A DNA stretch of 22,185 bases from a virus. The notes under the pieces are model-generated. The model saw nothing but the letters and a program-made list of their open reading frames with translations. It searched no databases and was not told the DNA's origin. Below, piece after piece: positions 12,551 to 20,900 of this stretch. The stretch lies in IMG/VR virus record IMGVR_UViG_3300009158_000224, positions 1-22,185 of that record; one strand, 5' to 3'. Position numbers and translations under genes: made by a program. Numbering within the stretch: position 1 is the first letter of the stretch; each line of letters opens with the position of its first letter.

Positions 12551-13483
12551 ATGGCCACTCGACTTGATGCCCAGGCAGCCCCTGGAGCCTTTCTGCAAAA
12601 GGAGCTGCAATACGTCCAAGCCAGGGCATACGTAAAGGAATACCCCGAGATTATCTATCCCAAAATCTTGCCGGTCAGTTTTGAGGTTCCGGAGGGTGCC
12701 GATACCCATAAGTACGATATTTGGGATCGTGTTGGCGAGGCGGACTTTATAAGCGACAGCGGTGATGATCTGCCCACTTCAGATGTTAAGCGAGGTGAGG
12801 TTATTAACGCAATCCGTCAGATTGGCACTTCGTTTAGGTACACCACTGATGAAATCCGCAAAGCGCAGTTTTCAGGAATTAGGCTTGATCAGCGCAAAGC
12901 TGATTCTGCGACCCAATCAATTGAAGAGCGGCACAATCGGTGTGCTCTCTTCGGGGCGCCTGGCACAGGTCTAAAAGGATTCTTCAACCATCCAGCCGTA
13001 GACAGGCTGGTGCTCACCGGCAGCGCCACCGACGGCTGGTTTGATGCCGCAAATATCACCCCTGACCAAATGGTTGCCATCCTCAATGAAGGCATTACCT
13101 ATCAAGGCACTGTTTCCAACCAAGTTGAGGCCGCTGACAGTCTTCTGATGCCCTATGTCGACTGGCGCAAGGTGACCACCACAAAGATGGGGACTAACGA
13201 TTCCAAGACCGTGCTGAACTTTTTCTTGGAATGTAACCCTCAAATCAAGCGGGTAATGCCAATCAACGAATTGGAACCGTCAAAATCCGGCGGCAACCTT
13301 ACTGCCAGGCGGATGGTTTTGTACAAATATTCCGAAGATAAAATAAAGTATATGATCTCCATGGCAACCAAGTTTTTACCTCCTCAGCCCATCAATCTGG
13401 CCTTTAAGGTCCCTGCCGAAAGCAAAAGCGCCGGTACACAAATCACATTCCCCAAGTCCGTGACCTACATCGATAAAGGCTGA
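12551..13483 (+). CDS. Major capsid protein, DUF2184 family
   Basis: This 310-aa protein is of the expected size for DUF2184 major capsid proteins (HK97-like fold) that accompany DUF1073 portals and DUF2213 proteases. Recognisable stretches are 'FLQKELQYVQARAYVKEYPE', 'ADTHKYDIWDRVGEADFISD' (E-loop region), 'IRQIGTSFRYTTDEIRKAQ', 'GLKGFFNHPAV' and 'LLMPYVDWRKVTT', with 'KFLPPQPINLAFKVPAESK' near the C-terminus. It assembles the icosahedral shell with scaffold and portal. The coding DNA is visibly less GC-rich than the head-completion genes after it. Start ATG 12551 has no Shine-Dalgarno; the leader is AC/T-rich. Confidence 0.85.
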   Translation: MATRLDAQAAPGAFLQKELQYVQARAYVKEYPEIIYPKILPVSFEVPEGADTHKYDIWDRVGEADFISDSGDDLPTSDVKRGEVINAIRQIGTSFRYTTDEIRKAQFSGIRLDQRKADSATQSIEERHNRCALFGAPGTGLKGFFNHPAVDRLVLTGSATDGWFDAANITPDQMVAILNEGITYQGTVSNQVEAADSLLMPYVDWRKVTTTKMGTNDSKTVLNFFLECNPQIKRVMPINELEPSKSGGNLTARRMVLYKYSEDKIKYMISMATKFLPPQPINLAFKVPAESKSAGTQITFPKSVTYIDKG

Positions 13484-13525
13484 TCATCTTAATTCTGATT
13501 CACATACCCAATCGCCTCCCGTTTT

Positions 13526-14068
13526 ATGGCTGCTACTGCAACTGTTCCCGCTTCAGCCTCTGCCAAGCCTGAGGTTGTTTCCGCCCTGGCGCCGGACCCT
13601 ACGCCTCCCGCCGCCCCAGCCGCTGAAGTGGAGGCTGGGGCGGCGGCTCACCGCCGTCTTGCCATCGCCTACACCCCTGAGGTGATCGAGGCGCAGACGG
13701 CTGCGATCCCCGCTGGCGACTTTGTCGTCTGTTGGGTGGGCCAAGAAGAGCGCCTCATCCTCAAACCCGGGCTGAATTTCGACATCGATCCTGGGCTGTG
13801 GGAAAAAGCCAAGGAGCGCGCCAGCGTCCAAGAACTGTTGGGTCAGCGGGCGATTGAAGAGATCGACCTGGGCGGCCCGACCGTTAACGACACACCCGCC
13901 TTTGGCGTCACGGTGATCAAAACGTGCGACCAGTCCACGGCACTGCGCTTGGTGCATGTGTCGCGTGATGCCAAGCAGCTAGAAGGCTGGCTGGCCATGG
14001 AAGAGCGCACGCCGGTGCGCAACAACATCGCCAACAAGCTCAGGCAGCTCAAGGACGGGAAGAGCTGA
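13526..14068 (+). CDS. Uncharacterised head-region protein (180 aa)
   Basis: The N-terminal ~45 residues are an Ala/Pro/Val-rich disordered stretch (TPPAAPAAEVEAGAAA). The remainder looks globular, with 'IAYTPEVIEAQTAAIPAGDFV', 'EERLILKPGLNFDIDPGLWEKA' and a C-terminal basic helix 'NNIANKLRQLK'. I recognise no named family. The 'lkpGlN-dvd...W' pattern recalls small proteins that often follow phage capsid genes. It lies 42 bp after the capsid gene and 2 bp before the DUF4054-like gene, so it is probably a head or head-completion component. A very stable 14-bp hairpin lies in its 5' coding part (13608-13646). Confidence 0.6.
   Translation: MAATATVPASASAKPEVVSALAPDPTPPAAPAAEVEAGAAAHRRLAIAYTPEVIEAQTAAIPAGDFVVCWVGQEERLILKPGLNFDIDPGLWEKAKERASVQELLGQRAIEEIDLGGPTVNDTPAFGVTVIKTCDQSTALRLVHVSRDAKQLEGWLAMEERTPVRNNIANKLRQLKDGKS
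13608..13646. repeat. Perfect 14-bp GC-rich inverted repeat within coding sequence
   Basis: CCGCCGCCCCAGCC (13608-13621) and its exact reverse complement GGCTGGGGCGGCGG (13633-13646) are separated by 11 bases. As RNA it would be the most stable hairpin I found in the window. It lies 83 nt inside the gene that directly follows the major capsid gene. No U-tract follows. Confidence 0.7.
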
Positions 14069-14070
14069 TC

Positions 14071-14379
14071 ATGGCGGTCCCGACCCTGGAGGCATTCCTG
14101 GAGAGATTCCCGGAGATGGTCATTCACCCGGTGCCGGTGATTGAAGATGCCCTGCTGGTGTCGGGAAAACTGTGTGCTGCGGAAATTTGGGGCGACCTGC
14201 ACGACAGCGGTGTGGGCTACTACGCAGCCCATCTGCTTGATCTGCGCAACCGCGAGATCGGCGCCATGGTCGGCCAGGCCGTCACGGGCATCTCTGGCAC
14301 AGGGGTGAACGCCACCTTCTACGGCCAGCAATACGAAGCGCTGCGCTCCACGCTGCCCGTCTTGGGGATGGTTTTCTGA
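14071..14379 (+). CDS. Head-tail connector, DUF4054-like
   Basis: A 102-aa protein with the pattern of DUF4054 adaptors: 'FLERFPEMVIHPVPVIEDALLVSGKLCAAEIWGDLHDSGVGYYAAHLLDL' in outline, i.e. an initial 'RFPE', a helix leading to W-G and a 'GYYAAHLL' helix, then 'GVNATFYGQQYEAL'. Such proteins dock under the portal to extend the connector. Starts 2 bp after the previous stop; its TGA shares an A with the next ATG (TGATG), consistent with coupled translation. Start is fixed by the tight spacing. Confidence 0.68.
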   Translation: MAVPTLEAFLERFPEMVIHPVPVIEDALLVSGKLCAAEIWGDLHDSGVGYYAAHLLDLRNREIGAMVGQAVTGISGTGVNATFYGQQYEALRSTLPVLGMVF

Positions 14380-14777
14380 TGTCCATTCCGTCGCTGCCGA
14401 GCTCAAACTACGGCACCCACGCCAATGCTGTCCTGACATTTGTGGTGAGCGGCTTTGCCACGGTGGACGACCCGGAGACGGGCAATCCGGTGCCCCGGCC
14501 GGAAACGCTCACCTACACCGCAGCGCTGCGTATCGCACAGCCCGACTGGAAGGGCCAGCCGGGGATCGACATGACCGACTACAACTGCTCGGGCCGGCTG
14601 CTGGAGCCCCCCACCCTGGATCCACGGCTCACCAGTGGCTCCCAGGCAGAGGCCACCATCAATGGCTACAGCGGCACCTTTGAGCTGCGGCCGGACATCG
14701 GCATCAATCGGGTGGCCCTGCCTGCCATCCGCCAAGCGATCCATGGCAAATTCACCATCGTCGGAGGCAGCCGCTGA
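14379..14777 (+). CDS. Head-completion/neck protein of unknown family (132 aa)
   Basis: A small beta-rich protein with 'ANAVLTFVVSGFATVDDPETGNPV', 'LTYTAALRIAQPDWKGQPGIDMTDYNCSGRL' in outline, and 'GTFELRPDIGINRVALPAIRQAIHGKFTIVG'. I recognise no precise family. Position between a DUF4054-like connector and a gp10-like neck protein, with one-base stop/start overlaps on both sides, makes it a head-tail joining component. The single-domain size (~130 aa) and hydrophilic composition fit this. Confidence 0.62.
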   Translation: MSIPSLPSSNYGTHANAVLTFVVSGFATVDDPETGNPVPRPETLTYTAALRIAQPDWKGQPGIDMTDYNCSGRLLEPPTLDPRLTSGSQAEATINGYSGTFELRPDIGINRVALPAIRQAIHGKFTIVGGSR

Positions 14778-15205
14778 TGCCAATGGTCGACCTGCGGATC
14801 AATAGTGCCATCGATGAGACCTTCACCGATTTTGCGGCCTACCTGGCCCGGCGTTTTACGGCCGAAATCCGGGAGGACAAATGGAACTGGCCCACCGATC
14901 CCTCCCCCCGGGACATCGTGGACACCGGCAACCTCGCCAAATCGCTACGGGTGGTCGGGCCCGAAACGGTTGATAGCCGCATAGAGATTCGTTTTGAGTG
15001 GGCAGCTCCTTATGCGGCTGCCGAGCATGACGGTGCGGTTTTCAAGCGAACCGGCAGCAACGGGCAGGCCCTGACGATGCCGGCCCGGCCCTGGTCCCGG
15101 CCGGTGCTGTATGACCGGACCACCCTCCAGGAGTACTTCGAGCGGCGTTATGCTTTGGCCATGCAGCGCCAGGGCGATGGGGAAGAGCCTGAGGATGTGG
15201 CATGA
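14777..15205 (+). CDS. Neck / tail-completion protein, HK97 gp10-like
   Basis: A 142-aa protein. It has an early helical part, 'DTGNLAKSLRVVG' near residue 50 (compare 'DTGaLrrSi' in gp10-like proteins), then 'IRFEWAAPYAAAEHDGAVF' and 'MPARPWSRPVL', the 'YA..vehG...PaRPf' pattern of the HK97-gp10 family. These proteins join head and tail. The start overlaps the previous stop (TGATG) and its end overlaps the next gene by ATGA. The C-terminal acidic tail is probably flexible. Confidence 0.7.
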   Translation: MPMVDLRINSAIDETFTDFAAYLARRFTAEIREDKWNWPTDPSPRDIVDTGNLAKSLRVVGPETVDSRIEIRFEWAAPYAAAEHDGAVFKRTGSNGQALTMPARPWSRPVLYDRTTLQEYFERRYALAMQRQGDGEEPEDVA

Positions 15206-15639
15206 GCGACCAGCTGGTCGAACGTGGCGCCAACCTGCGCCAGATCCGAGAGCAGCTGCTGGATCTCTTCGGCGCCCAGCTGGGCGTCTACGTCCTGCCC
15301 TCTGGGGCGACCAGGATTGCCTTTTGGATCACCGGCGGCGGCAAGGGTCAGCATCGGGTGCCACCGGATTGGCGGATCCGCGGCATCGAGGCCGTTCTGC
15401 AGCGCCGTCCCGTTCGGCAGCCGCTCGGCGGCATCGGCACGATCATTACCAACCGCATCTGGTCGTTGACATTTGTGTGTTACGACTCGACCCAAACCCT
15501 GGATGAAATCGACCTGTTGATCCTCCGGGCCTTTCCGGATGCGCAACGGCGCCCCCGTGCTGCCACCGACGACACCTACGAGCAGCTGAATGTGGAGCTG
15601 CCGGATGTCGTTACTATTCAACCAATACAACTCACTTAG
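15202..15639 (+). CDS. Tail terminator-like protein (145 aa)
   Basis: Size, position (after the gp10-like gene and before the tail tube) and alpha/beta pattern fit a tail terminator or completion protein, which caps the tail tube and fixes its attachment to the head. Visible segments are 'NLRQIREQLLDLFGAQLGVYVLPSG', 'QPLGGIGTIITNRIWSLTFVCYD' and 'DEIDLLILRAFPDAQRRP'. I recognise no specific family. Starts in an ATGA overlap. Followed, just after its TAG, by a run of eight C that forms the leader of the next gene. Confidence 0.55.
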   Translation: MSDQLVERGANLRQIREQLLDLFGAQLGVYVLPSGATRIAFWITGGGKGQHRVPPDWRIRGIEAVLQRRPVRQPLGGIGTIITNRIWSLTFVCYDSTQTLDEIDLLILRAFPDAQRRPRAATDDTYEQLNVELPDVVTIQPIQLT

Positions 15640-15651
15640 ACCCCCCCCACA

Positions 15652-16662
15652 ATGACTGAAATTGCAATCGGCGCCAGCATCCACAAAGCAACCCGCAGTC
15701 TGGTACGGGTGGTTCCCTTAACCCTGCCCAATCGCTTATATGCAACCAGGGATAGCGCAGGCTTGATCACCCTGCCAACCCTACCTACAGGACAGGGCTA
15801 CGTCAATATGCCAGGTGTCACTAAACTTTCCTTTCAAATTGACGACAGAGAAGAAGAGTTCAACCTATTTGGCGATAATGGCTGGCAAGATTCTGTGACA
15901 GTAGGCTCAAAAGTCACCGGTTCAGGTGAGATATTTTTTATGCGCAACATCCAAGTCTCAGCAGCTTCGGCGCCAGTATTCCAGGGCGACTACTCCGCAG
16001 ACTTTGCCATAATTGAACGGTCGCGCTACGACAAAGATTTTGAGGTTTATATTGAATTTCTCAAGGAAATGGGCCGCGCTCAAGGTACAAGCGGTGATTT
16101 TGTTTATGATTATGCTGGATTTAACGGCGTATTTAGGGGATACAATGATCCCAATGCCAGCAACGCGGGCCTTACCAAAATCAGTTTTAATCTGATGAGC
16201 CGCAACGATGCAGTATTTGGCCGTTACATTTCCGGCCCAACCCCTCTGCCAATTGGAGAAATCCAATCCACCCAGCTAGCGACGGCGCCGAGCTCGGGCA
16301 CCCGTCGCTGGGCCACATCCCCGGTGGACAACGCATCCTCCGTGGCAGTTTCGGCCGCGATCACCGTCACCTACACCAGCGACGGCACCGCTGCCCTGAC
16401 GCAGCTTGCCCTCCCCCCGACCGGTGGCGGTGGCTTCCGCCTGGAGAATGCCTCCTCAGGCGTCCAGATCTTGGCGGGCGTGGCGCTGGCAAACAACGTG
16501 GTGACGATCACCCCGGCCGCTTCCCTGCCGGCGGCCACAATCCTGCGGCTGCGGGTGGCCGATGGCGCCATCCAGCAGTCGGTGGACGCCTCCAACAACG
16601 CATCGGCCAACGGTGTGCGCAAGCCCCTGCTGGGCTTTGCCACCACCTTCCGGACTGCGTGA
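15652..16662 (+). CDS. Major tail (tube) protein with C-terminal bacterial Ig-like domain
   Basis: 336 aa. Residues ~1-210 look like a siphophage tail-tube protein ('GYVNMPGVTKLSFQIDDREEEFNLFGDNGWQDSVTVG', 'SGEIFFMRN', 'YIEFLKEMGR'). Residues ~213-325 resemble an SbsA/Big_5-type Ig-like domain: 'ATSPVDNASSVAVSAAITVTYT', 'NNVVTITPAASLPAATILRLRV', 'GVRKPL'. Ig-like domains on tail tubes decorate the tail surface and may aid weak binding to cells. The tube part is encoded in AT-richer DNA than the Ig part, with the change near 16270, suggesting the Ig domain was acquired separately. The start has no Shine-Dalgarno; eight C (15641-15648) lie 3 nt before the ATG. Confidence 0.75.
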   Translation: MTEIAIGASIHKATRSLVRVVPLTLPNRLYATRDSAGLITLPTLPTGQGYVNMPGVTKLSFQIDDREEEFNLFGDNGWQDSVTVGSKVTGSGEIFFMRNIQVSAASAPVFQGDYSADFAIIERSRYDKDFEVYIEFLKEMGRAQGTSGDFVYDYAGFNGVFRGYNDPNASNAGLTKISFNLMSRNDAVFGRYISGPTPLPIGEIQSTQLATAPSSGTRRWATSPVDNASSVAVSAAITVTYTSDGTAALTQLALPPTGGGGFRLENASSGVQILAGVALANNVVTITPAASLPAATILRLRVADGAIQQSVDASNNASANGVRKPLLGFATTFRTA

Positions 16663-16687
16663 ACCTCATCGCCAGCCGGAGCCCTCG

Positions 16688-16948
16688 ATGAATGACCCCG
16701 GCTTCTACCCCCTATTTGCGGCAGGGGACGGCTCCTGCCATTTGATCCACTGCAAAGTGACCTGCAACCGCATGGAGGTGGCCGTGATGATCATTGAGCC
16801 ATCGTTTGGCGATGAATGGGCCCAGGTAACATCGGAGGCGGACTACGGGGGCGATCGTTGCGCCGTAAAGCTGCCAGCAGCCTGCGTGAATGCAAGCGAA
16901 AGACTTAAGATCTATAACGCAAGCCTTCCCTACAAAACGCTCGAATGA
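16688..16948 (+). CDS. Small uncharacterised protein (86 aa)
   Basis: ATG 16688 is chosen because GGAG lies about 7 nt upstream and the longer open frame overlaps the tail-tube gene in unlikely sequence. It contains three Cys within 'GSCHLIHCKVTCNR' plus two more later, and a mixed alpha/beta-like remainder. No family is recognised. It sits between tail tube and tail chaperone, and overlaps the chaperone start by ATGA. Possibly a tail-assembly accessory protein. Confidence 0.55.
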   Translation: MNDPGFYPLFAAGDGSCHLIHCKVTCNRMEVAVMIIEPSFGDEWAQVTSEADYGGDRCAVKLPAACVNASERLKIYNASLPYKTLE

Positions 16949-17538
16949 CGACCAAGGCAAGGGATGCAGTCTTTGCATCATTTGAAGAACAATTTGTTGA
17001 ATTTGGCCCCATTCGATTGCGGCAATACAGCGATTTGCTAGGTGGAGAGATTGAGGAATATGACCGGCAGCAACGGGAATCGGCCCAGTTGATGCTGCAG
17101 GTGAGTGAGATTGCTCGAACCATTGGCGAGCACCCGAATTCTGGGATGGATGCCGATCAGGCTTTCGTCCTGCTGAGCAGCCCTCAAACCGATGCCGCTC
17201 TCAAGATCTCCGTGGCCATGAAATGGGGCCCCCCGGGCGGCTTCGGGTGCATTGCGCCCTTGTTGCCTGCAAAGGAGGAGCAGCACACCCGCATGATCAC
17301 CCTGGCGGTGCTTAGCCGCGGCTCCGCCCAGGTGAATGGCGAATGGCTGCCCCTGCGGGAAGGCTGGAGCGACGCAGACTCCCGGGCGCTGCCGGGCAAA
17401 CTCCGCACCGCCATCATCAATTTCATGGTGCAAGAAGGCAAGGGCGGGCCCCAGCCGGCAGAAGCGGGGGAGGCGGGGGGCGCCGGGGGGGGAAAGCCCC
17501 AGGGGGCGCCAGAAAGCAAACCATCCACGAACAAATAG
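16945..17538 (+). CDS. Tail assembly chaperone, short form (lambda gpG-like role)
   Basis: A 197-aa protein just before the frameshifted ORF and the tape-measure gene, the conserved position of tail assembly chaperones. The N-terminal ~150 residues are globular ('RLRQYSDLLGGEIEEYDRQQRE', 'ITLAVLSRGSAQVNGEWLPL'). The C-terminal 45 residues are a Gly/Pro/Ala linker (GEAGGAGGGKPQGAPE) in which the slippery site GGGAAAG lies (codons 183-184). Most ribosomes would end at TAG 17536-17538; a fraction shift -1 into the downstream ORF and make a 338-aa product. Both forms would coat the tape measure during tail assembly. Sequence similarity to a named family is not recognised; the assignment rests on position and the slippery site. 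Confidence 0.72.
   Translation: MTTKARDAVFASFEEQFVEFGPIRLRQYSDLLGGEIEEYDRQQRESAQLMLQVSEIARTIGEHPNSGMDADQAFVLLSSPQTDAALKISVAMKWGPPGGFGCIAPLLPAKEEQHTRMITLAVLSRGSAQVNGEWLPLREGWSDADSRALPGKLRTAIINFMVQEGKGGPQPAEAGEAGGAGGGKPQGAPESKPSTNK
17490..17496 (+). other. Programmed -1 ribosomal frameshift site GGGAAAG
   Basis: In the chaperone frame it reads G GGA AAG; slipping one base back re-pairs as GGG AAA. This heptamer is the one used in phage lambda G/GT. It lies within the overlap of the two frames, the second of which has no good start of its own. A run of eight G (17485-17492) leads into it. No clear downstream pseudoknot is seen. Confidence 0.8.
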
Positions 17539-17960
17539 CAAACCTACGGGCGTTTTTAGAGCGAAAACCAACCGATTGGAATAGCATCTACTTTCGCCTG
17601 GCTAGTTCTGATCTGCATGATCCCCGCTTTCATGCAGATCAATTCCATTTGCAACCAGTCGGCCACATCTTTAAGGCGGTCGAATGGCTCAATGAGCATG
17701 ATCAGCAGAAGGCCAACATCCTCTCCCACACCACGGCCCGGCTGGCGGCGATCGTCCTGGCGATTGGATCCCAGGGCACGGCCAAAAGCGACCACACCGA
17801 ATTTCTGCCCTTCTTGGCGCCACTCCCTGGTGGCAAGCCCAACATCAAGCCAGCTGTGATCGCCACCATTGAGGGGCTGATTCGCGCCAGGCGTCTGCCC
17901 ATGGCCATCGTCGCCCTGCTGGCGGAGGACATTCGCTCGACCATGAAACCGGCAGAATGA
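17496..17960 (+). CDS. Tail assembly chaperone frameshift extension (lambda T-like), expressed by -1 shift
   Basis: After the shift at 17490-17496, reading continues in the -1 frame from 17496 for 154 residues to TGA 17958-17960. The full product spans 16945-17960 (184 + 154 = 338 aa). The extension starts with a short basic linker and then 'IHEQIANLRAFLERKPTDWNSIYFRL', followed by a helical domain ending 'MAIVALLAEDIRSTMKPAE'. The frame has an ATG at 17343, but translation from there gives Arg/Gly-rich antisense-like residues until about 17510, so independent initiation is unlikely. In lambda the T part recruits the tape measure and major tail protein; the same role is inferred. The tape-measure gene follows by 19 nt. 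Confidence 0.75.
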   Translation, partial: APGGARKQTIHEQIANLRAFLERKPTDWNSIYFRLASSDLHDPRFHADQFHLQPVGHIFKAVEWLNEHDQQKANILSHTTARLAAIVLAIGSQGTAKSDHTEFLPFLAPLPGGKPNIKPAVIATIEGLIRARRLPMAIVALLAEDIRSTMKPAE

Positions 17961-17979
17961 CCAACAGGCAAATGGTTCG

Positions 17980-20900
17980 TTGGCAGGTGGGGATGTCGAT
18001 CTCGGTGCTGCCGTACTGCGGCTCTATGGCGATCGCAGCGAGCTGGACAAAGAACTAGAGAAACTGCGTCGATATACCGAACAATTAGAAAAGCAGGGCA
18101 TCAAGGTCAAATTTGACGCCGAAACCGGCAACGCCACCCGCGAGGTGAACACCCTCCAACAGAAGCTGGTGGGCCTGCGCAGCACGCTGGAGGCCGTGAG
18201 CCGGGGCATGGAGGGAGATGCGTCGGCCTGGGAGGGCCTCGCCGACATGCTCACCAAGGCGGGCAAGAGCGCCGATGGCGGCTCTGGCGGCATCTCCAAA
18301 ATGGCCGGTGGCCTGGCCGGCCTCAGCCGGGCGGCCGGGGTGGCGCTGCCAATCCTGGGTCAGATCGGCCTGGCGGCCATGGGCCTGCAGGCAATTTTCA
18401 ACGGTGTGGCCGCGGCCGTTGGCTCGATCACCGGGCCCCTGCAGGCCCTGTCTCAGCAGACGGGCGAATTCAACAAACAGGTGGCTGAGGCCAGCATCTT
18501 CACGTCACAGGCCTTTGCCGTGATCGGCCCGGACGGCAAAGCCATTGAGGGGACCTCAAACCAGATGCGGGCCCTACGCGGCCGGATCACAGGCGAATTC
18601 AAGGAAATCCAAAAGGAAGTGGCGATGATTTCGGGCGCTACCTCCAGTGAGGTGTACGACGCATTTAATATCATCAGCCAGAACAACTCTGGATTGGGTA
18701 AGCAGGGCGAAAACCTTAGCAATGTCACCAAGCTTTCGACTCGCATCGCTGCGGCAATGGCGACGCTCAACATCCCTGGTTATCAGTTGCGGGGAGAGGC
18801 CAGCAGCCTGCTGAGCGGCAATGTTCAACCTGGTGATGAGCTGGCGATGAAGCTCTATGGCCAGGGAGCTGGCGAGCGGATCCGCACCTTGCAAGCAGAA
18901 GGTAAATACTATGACGACTTGATGGATAAGCTAAATAAGCTATATGACGGGCAGAAAGTATTGGCGGCATCGCTGGAGAACACGATGAGCAATTTTCAAG
19001 ATGTGATGCAGTCAATAAATACCAGTGGAGGCCAGGGGTTTGAACGTGGGTCATCCCGTGGATTACAGGCAATTCTGACGCCGCTGACGGAATTAAAAGA
19101 CACCTTTGGGGACAATATGAGGTCCATAGGTGAAATGCTTGAACCAGTCATTGTTTTAATGGGGCAGGTTGTAGGCGCACTTGTCCCATTGGTATCTATG
19201 GGTGCATCGGTCAATCAGATTGTAGCCGACATGTCCGCATTGCTTGGCAACATGTTAGGCGCCATAATTACACCAATAATCCAGTTTGTAACGGCAGGAC
19301 TCATCACAATTGCCAAGACGTTTCAGCTATTGGCGTCGCTGGTATCGACAATGCTGCGGCCTATCACGCTGTTTTTCCGCCTGATTGGCCAGCAGGGGGG
19401 AGACTATAGCGATAACGCCTTCGACAAAATCAACGACACATTGGATAGCCTAATAGAGAAAAGCGAGAGGCTGGGTGCAGTTATCTCGAAACCCTTCATT
19501 GCCGCTGCCCAGGCCGCCGCCTGGCTGGAAGGCAAGGCCCGGGGTCTTAGCGACAAGGACATCCGGACGCGGCAAGCCGACATTGCCGCCGAATTTGCCG
19601 ACAAAATCGGCACCAACGACAAGATCAGCCTGCGCAGCATCAATGTCTCGCCGCTGGCCAAGCAGATGCAGCAGGAGGCGGAGAAGCGCTACGCCGGGGC
19701 GATTCCAGAAGAGAAGCAACTGGCCAAAACCAAAGAGCTGGCCGATATCAAAGAGAAGATCTACAACAACGAGATCACCGCCCTCAACCAGGGGCTGGCC
19801 CTGCTGCAGGCCCAGCGGGCCGTGCAGGAGAAGCTGTTTGGCCTGGCCGATGCCCGGCGCGGGCTGGATACCCAGCGGGCTCAGTTTCAGGTGTCGGTGG
19901 CGGCATCCCCCGAAGCCCGAGCCCAGGCCGAAGACCGCCGCAATCAACTGGCCAACACCCAGGAACAGCAACGGATTCGTGAGCGGGTCACCGCCTTGCA
20001 ATCGGAGAAGGCAATCCAACAGCAGCAGCTGGAGATCAGCATCCGCCAGGCGGCCATCCAGCAGCAACAGCTGACCATCCAGCGGGCCGAAATCGACGTG
20101 CAGCGGCTCAAAACCCGGCTGGCGATGGAGGATTTTTACCAAAAAGCCCTAAACGCTGCTCCCAACTCTGCTGAGCAGAAGTATTTGCTTGCCAACTACG
20201 AATTACAGAAGGACATTCTTTATATCTATCGCCAGCAGATGGAAGCGGCCGATCGTGCCGTGGCCCTTTCCGCTGAAGGTGCCACCAACTTGCGTCGCAC
20301 CGGGGCCCTGCAGCAGCAAAGCCTCGACATCCAGCAACAAGCTCTGGGCGTCCAGGTCGAAGCGGCCAACCTCAGCCTGGCCCAGCAGCGGGTGTTGACC
20401 CGGCTAAACGAACAGGAGCAGGCGATCAAAAACAACCTTGCCGAACGCACCCAGGTGGAAACCCGGTTGCAGAATGGCCGCCAGCAGGAGATCGCCATTC
20501 TTGAGCGCCAGCGCAATGCCCAGGAAAAGCTGCAGGCGATCGAAAAAAGCAGGGCCGACCTGGCCAAGGCCCGCCTCGATGCCAATGCGCAGGATGCCGA
20601 GCGCATGCTGTCGCTGGCCCGGGCCCAGGCCGATGCCCGCAACAACCCCTCATCGGTGTCGGCGGTGATCGGCGCCCAGATCGAGGCCCTGGCACTCGGC
20701 CGCACCGGGCTGGTGAGCGAGGCCGATGCTGTTCGGGAGCTCTACAACGCCAAGGCCCGGCAGCTGAACCTGGAGCAATCGGTCGCCCGCCAGCAGCTGG
20801 AGTTCCAGCAGAAGCGGGAGGCTTCCGAGCAGCGGATCGCCCTGCTGCGCCTCCAGGTGGAGCGCACCAGCCAGAACATTGCCCTGCTGAACCTGGATTC

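Noticed and set aside
17343-17960. Independent 205-aa gene starting at ATG 17343
   Set aside because: The first ~55 residues are Arg/Gly/Pro-rich out-of-frame sequence of the chaperone gene. The real protein begins after the slippery site and is reached by a -1 shift.
17957-18058. ATG 17957 (ATGA overlap) as tape-measure start
   Set aside because: It stops after 33 codons and is a shifted reading of the true frame, which starts most plausibly at TTG 17980.
19450-20142. Long minus-strand frame opposite the tape measure (also 10991-11767 opposite the scaffold and 1223-1882 opposite the morphogenesis gene)
   Set aside because: These are GC-driven shadows of well-supported plus-strand genes. 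Leu/Gly/Ser-rich composition and no domain features.
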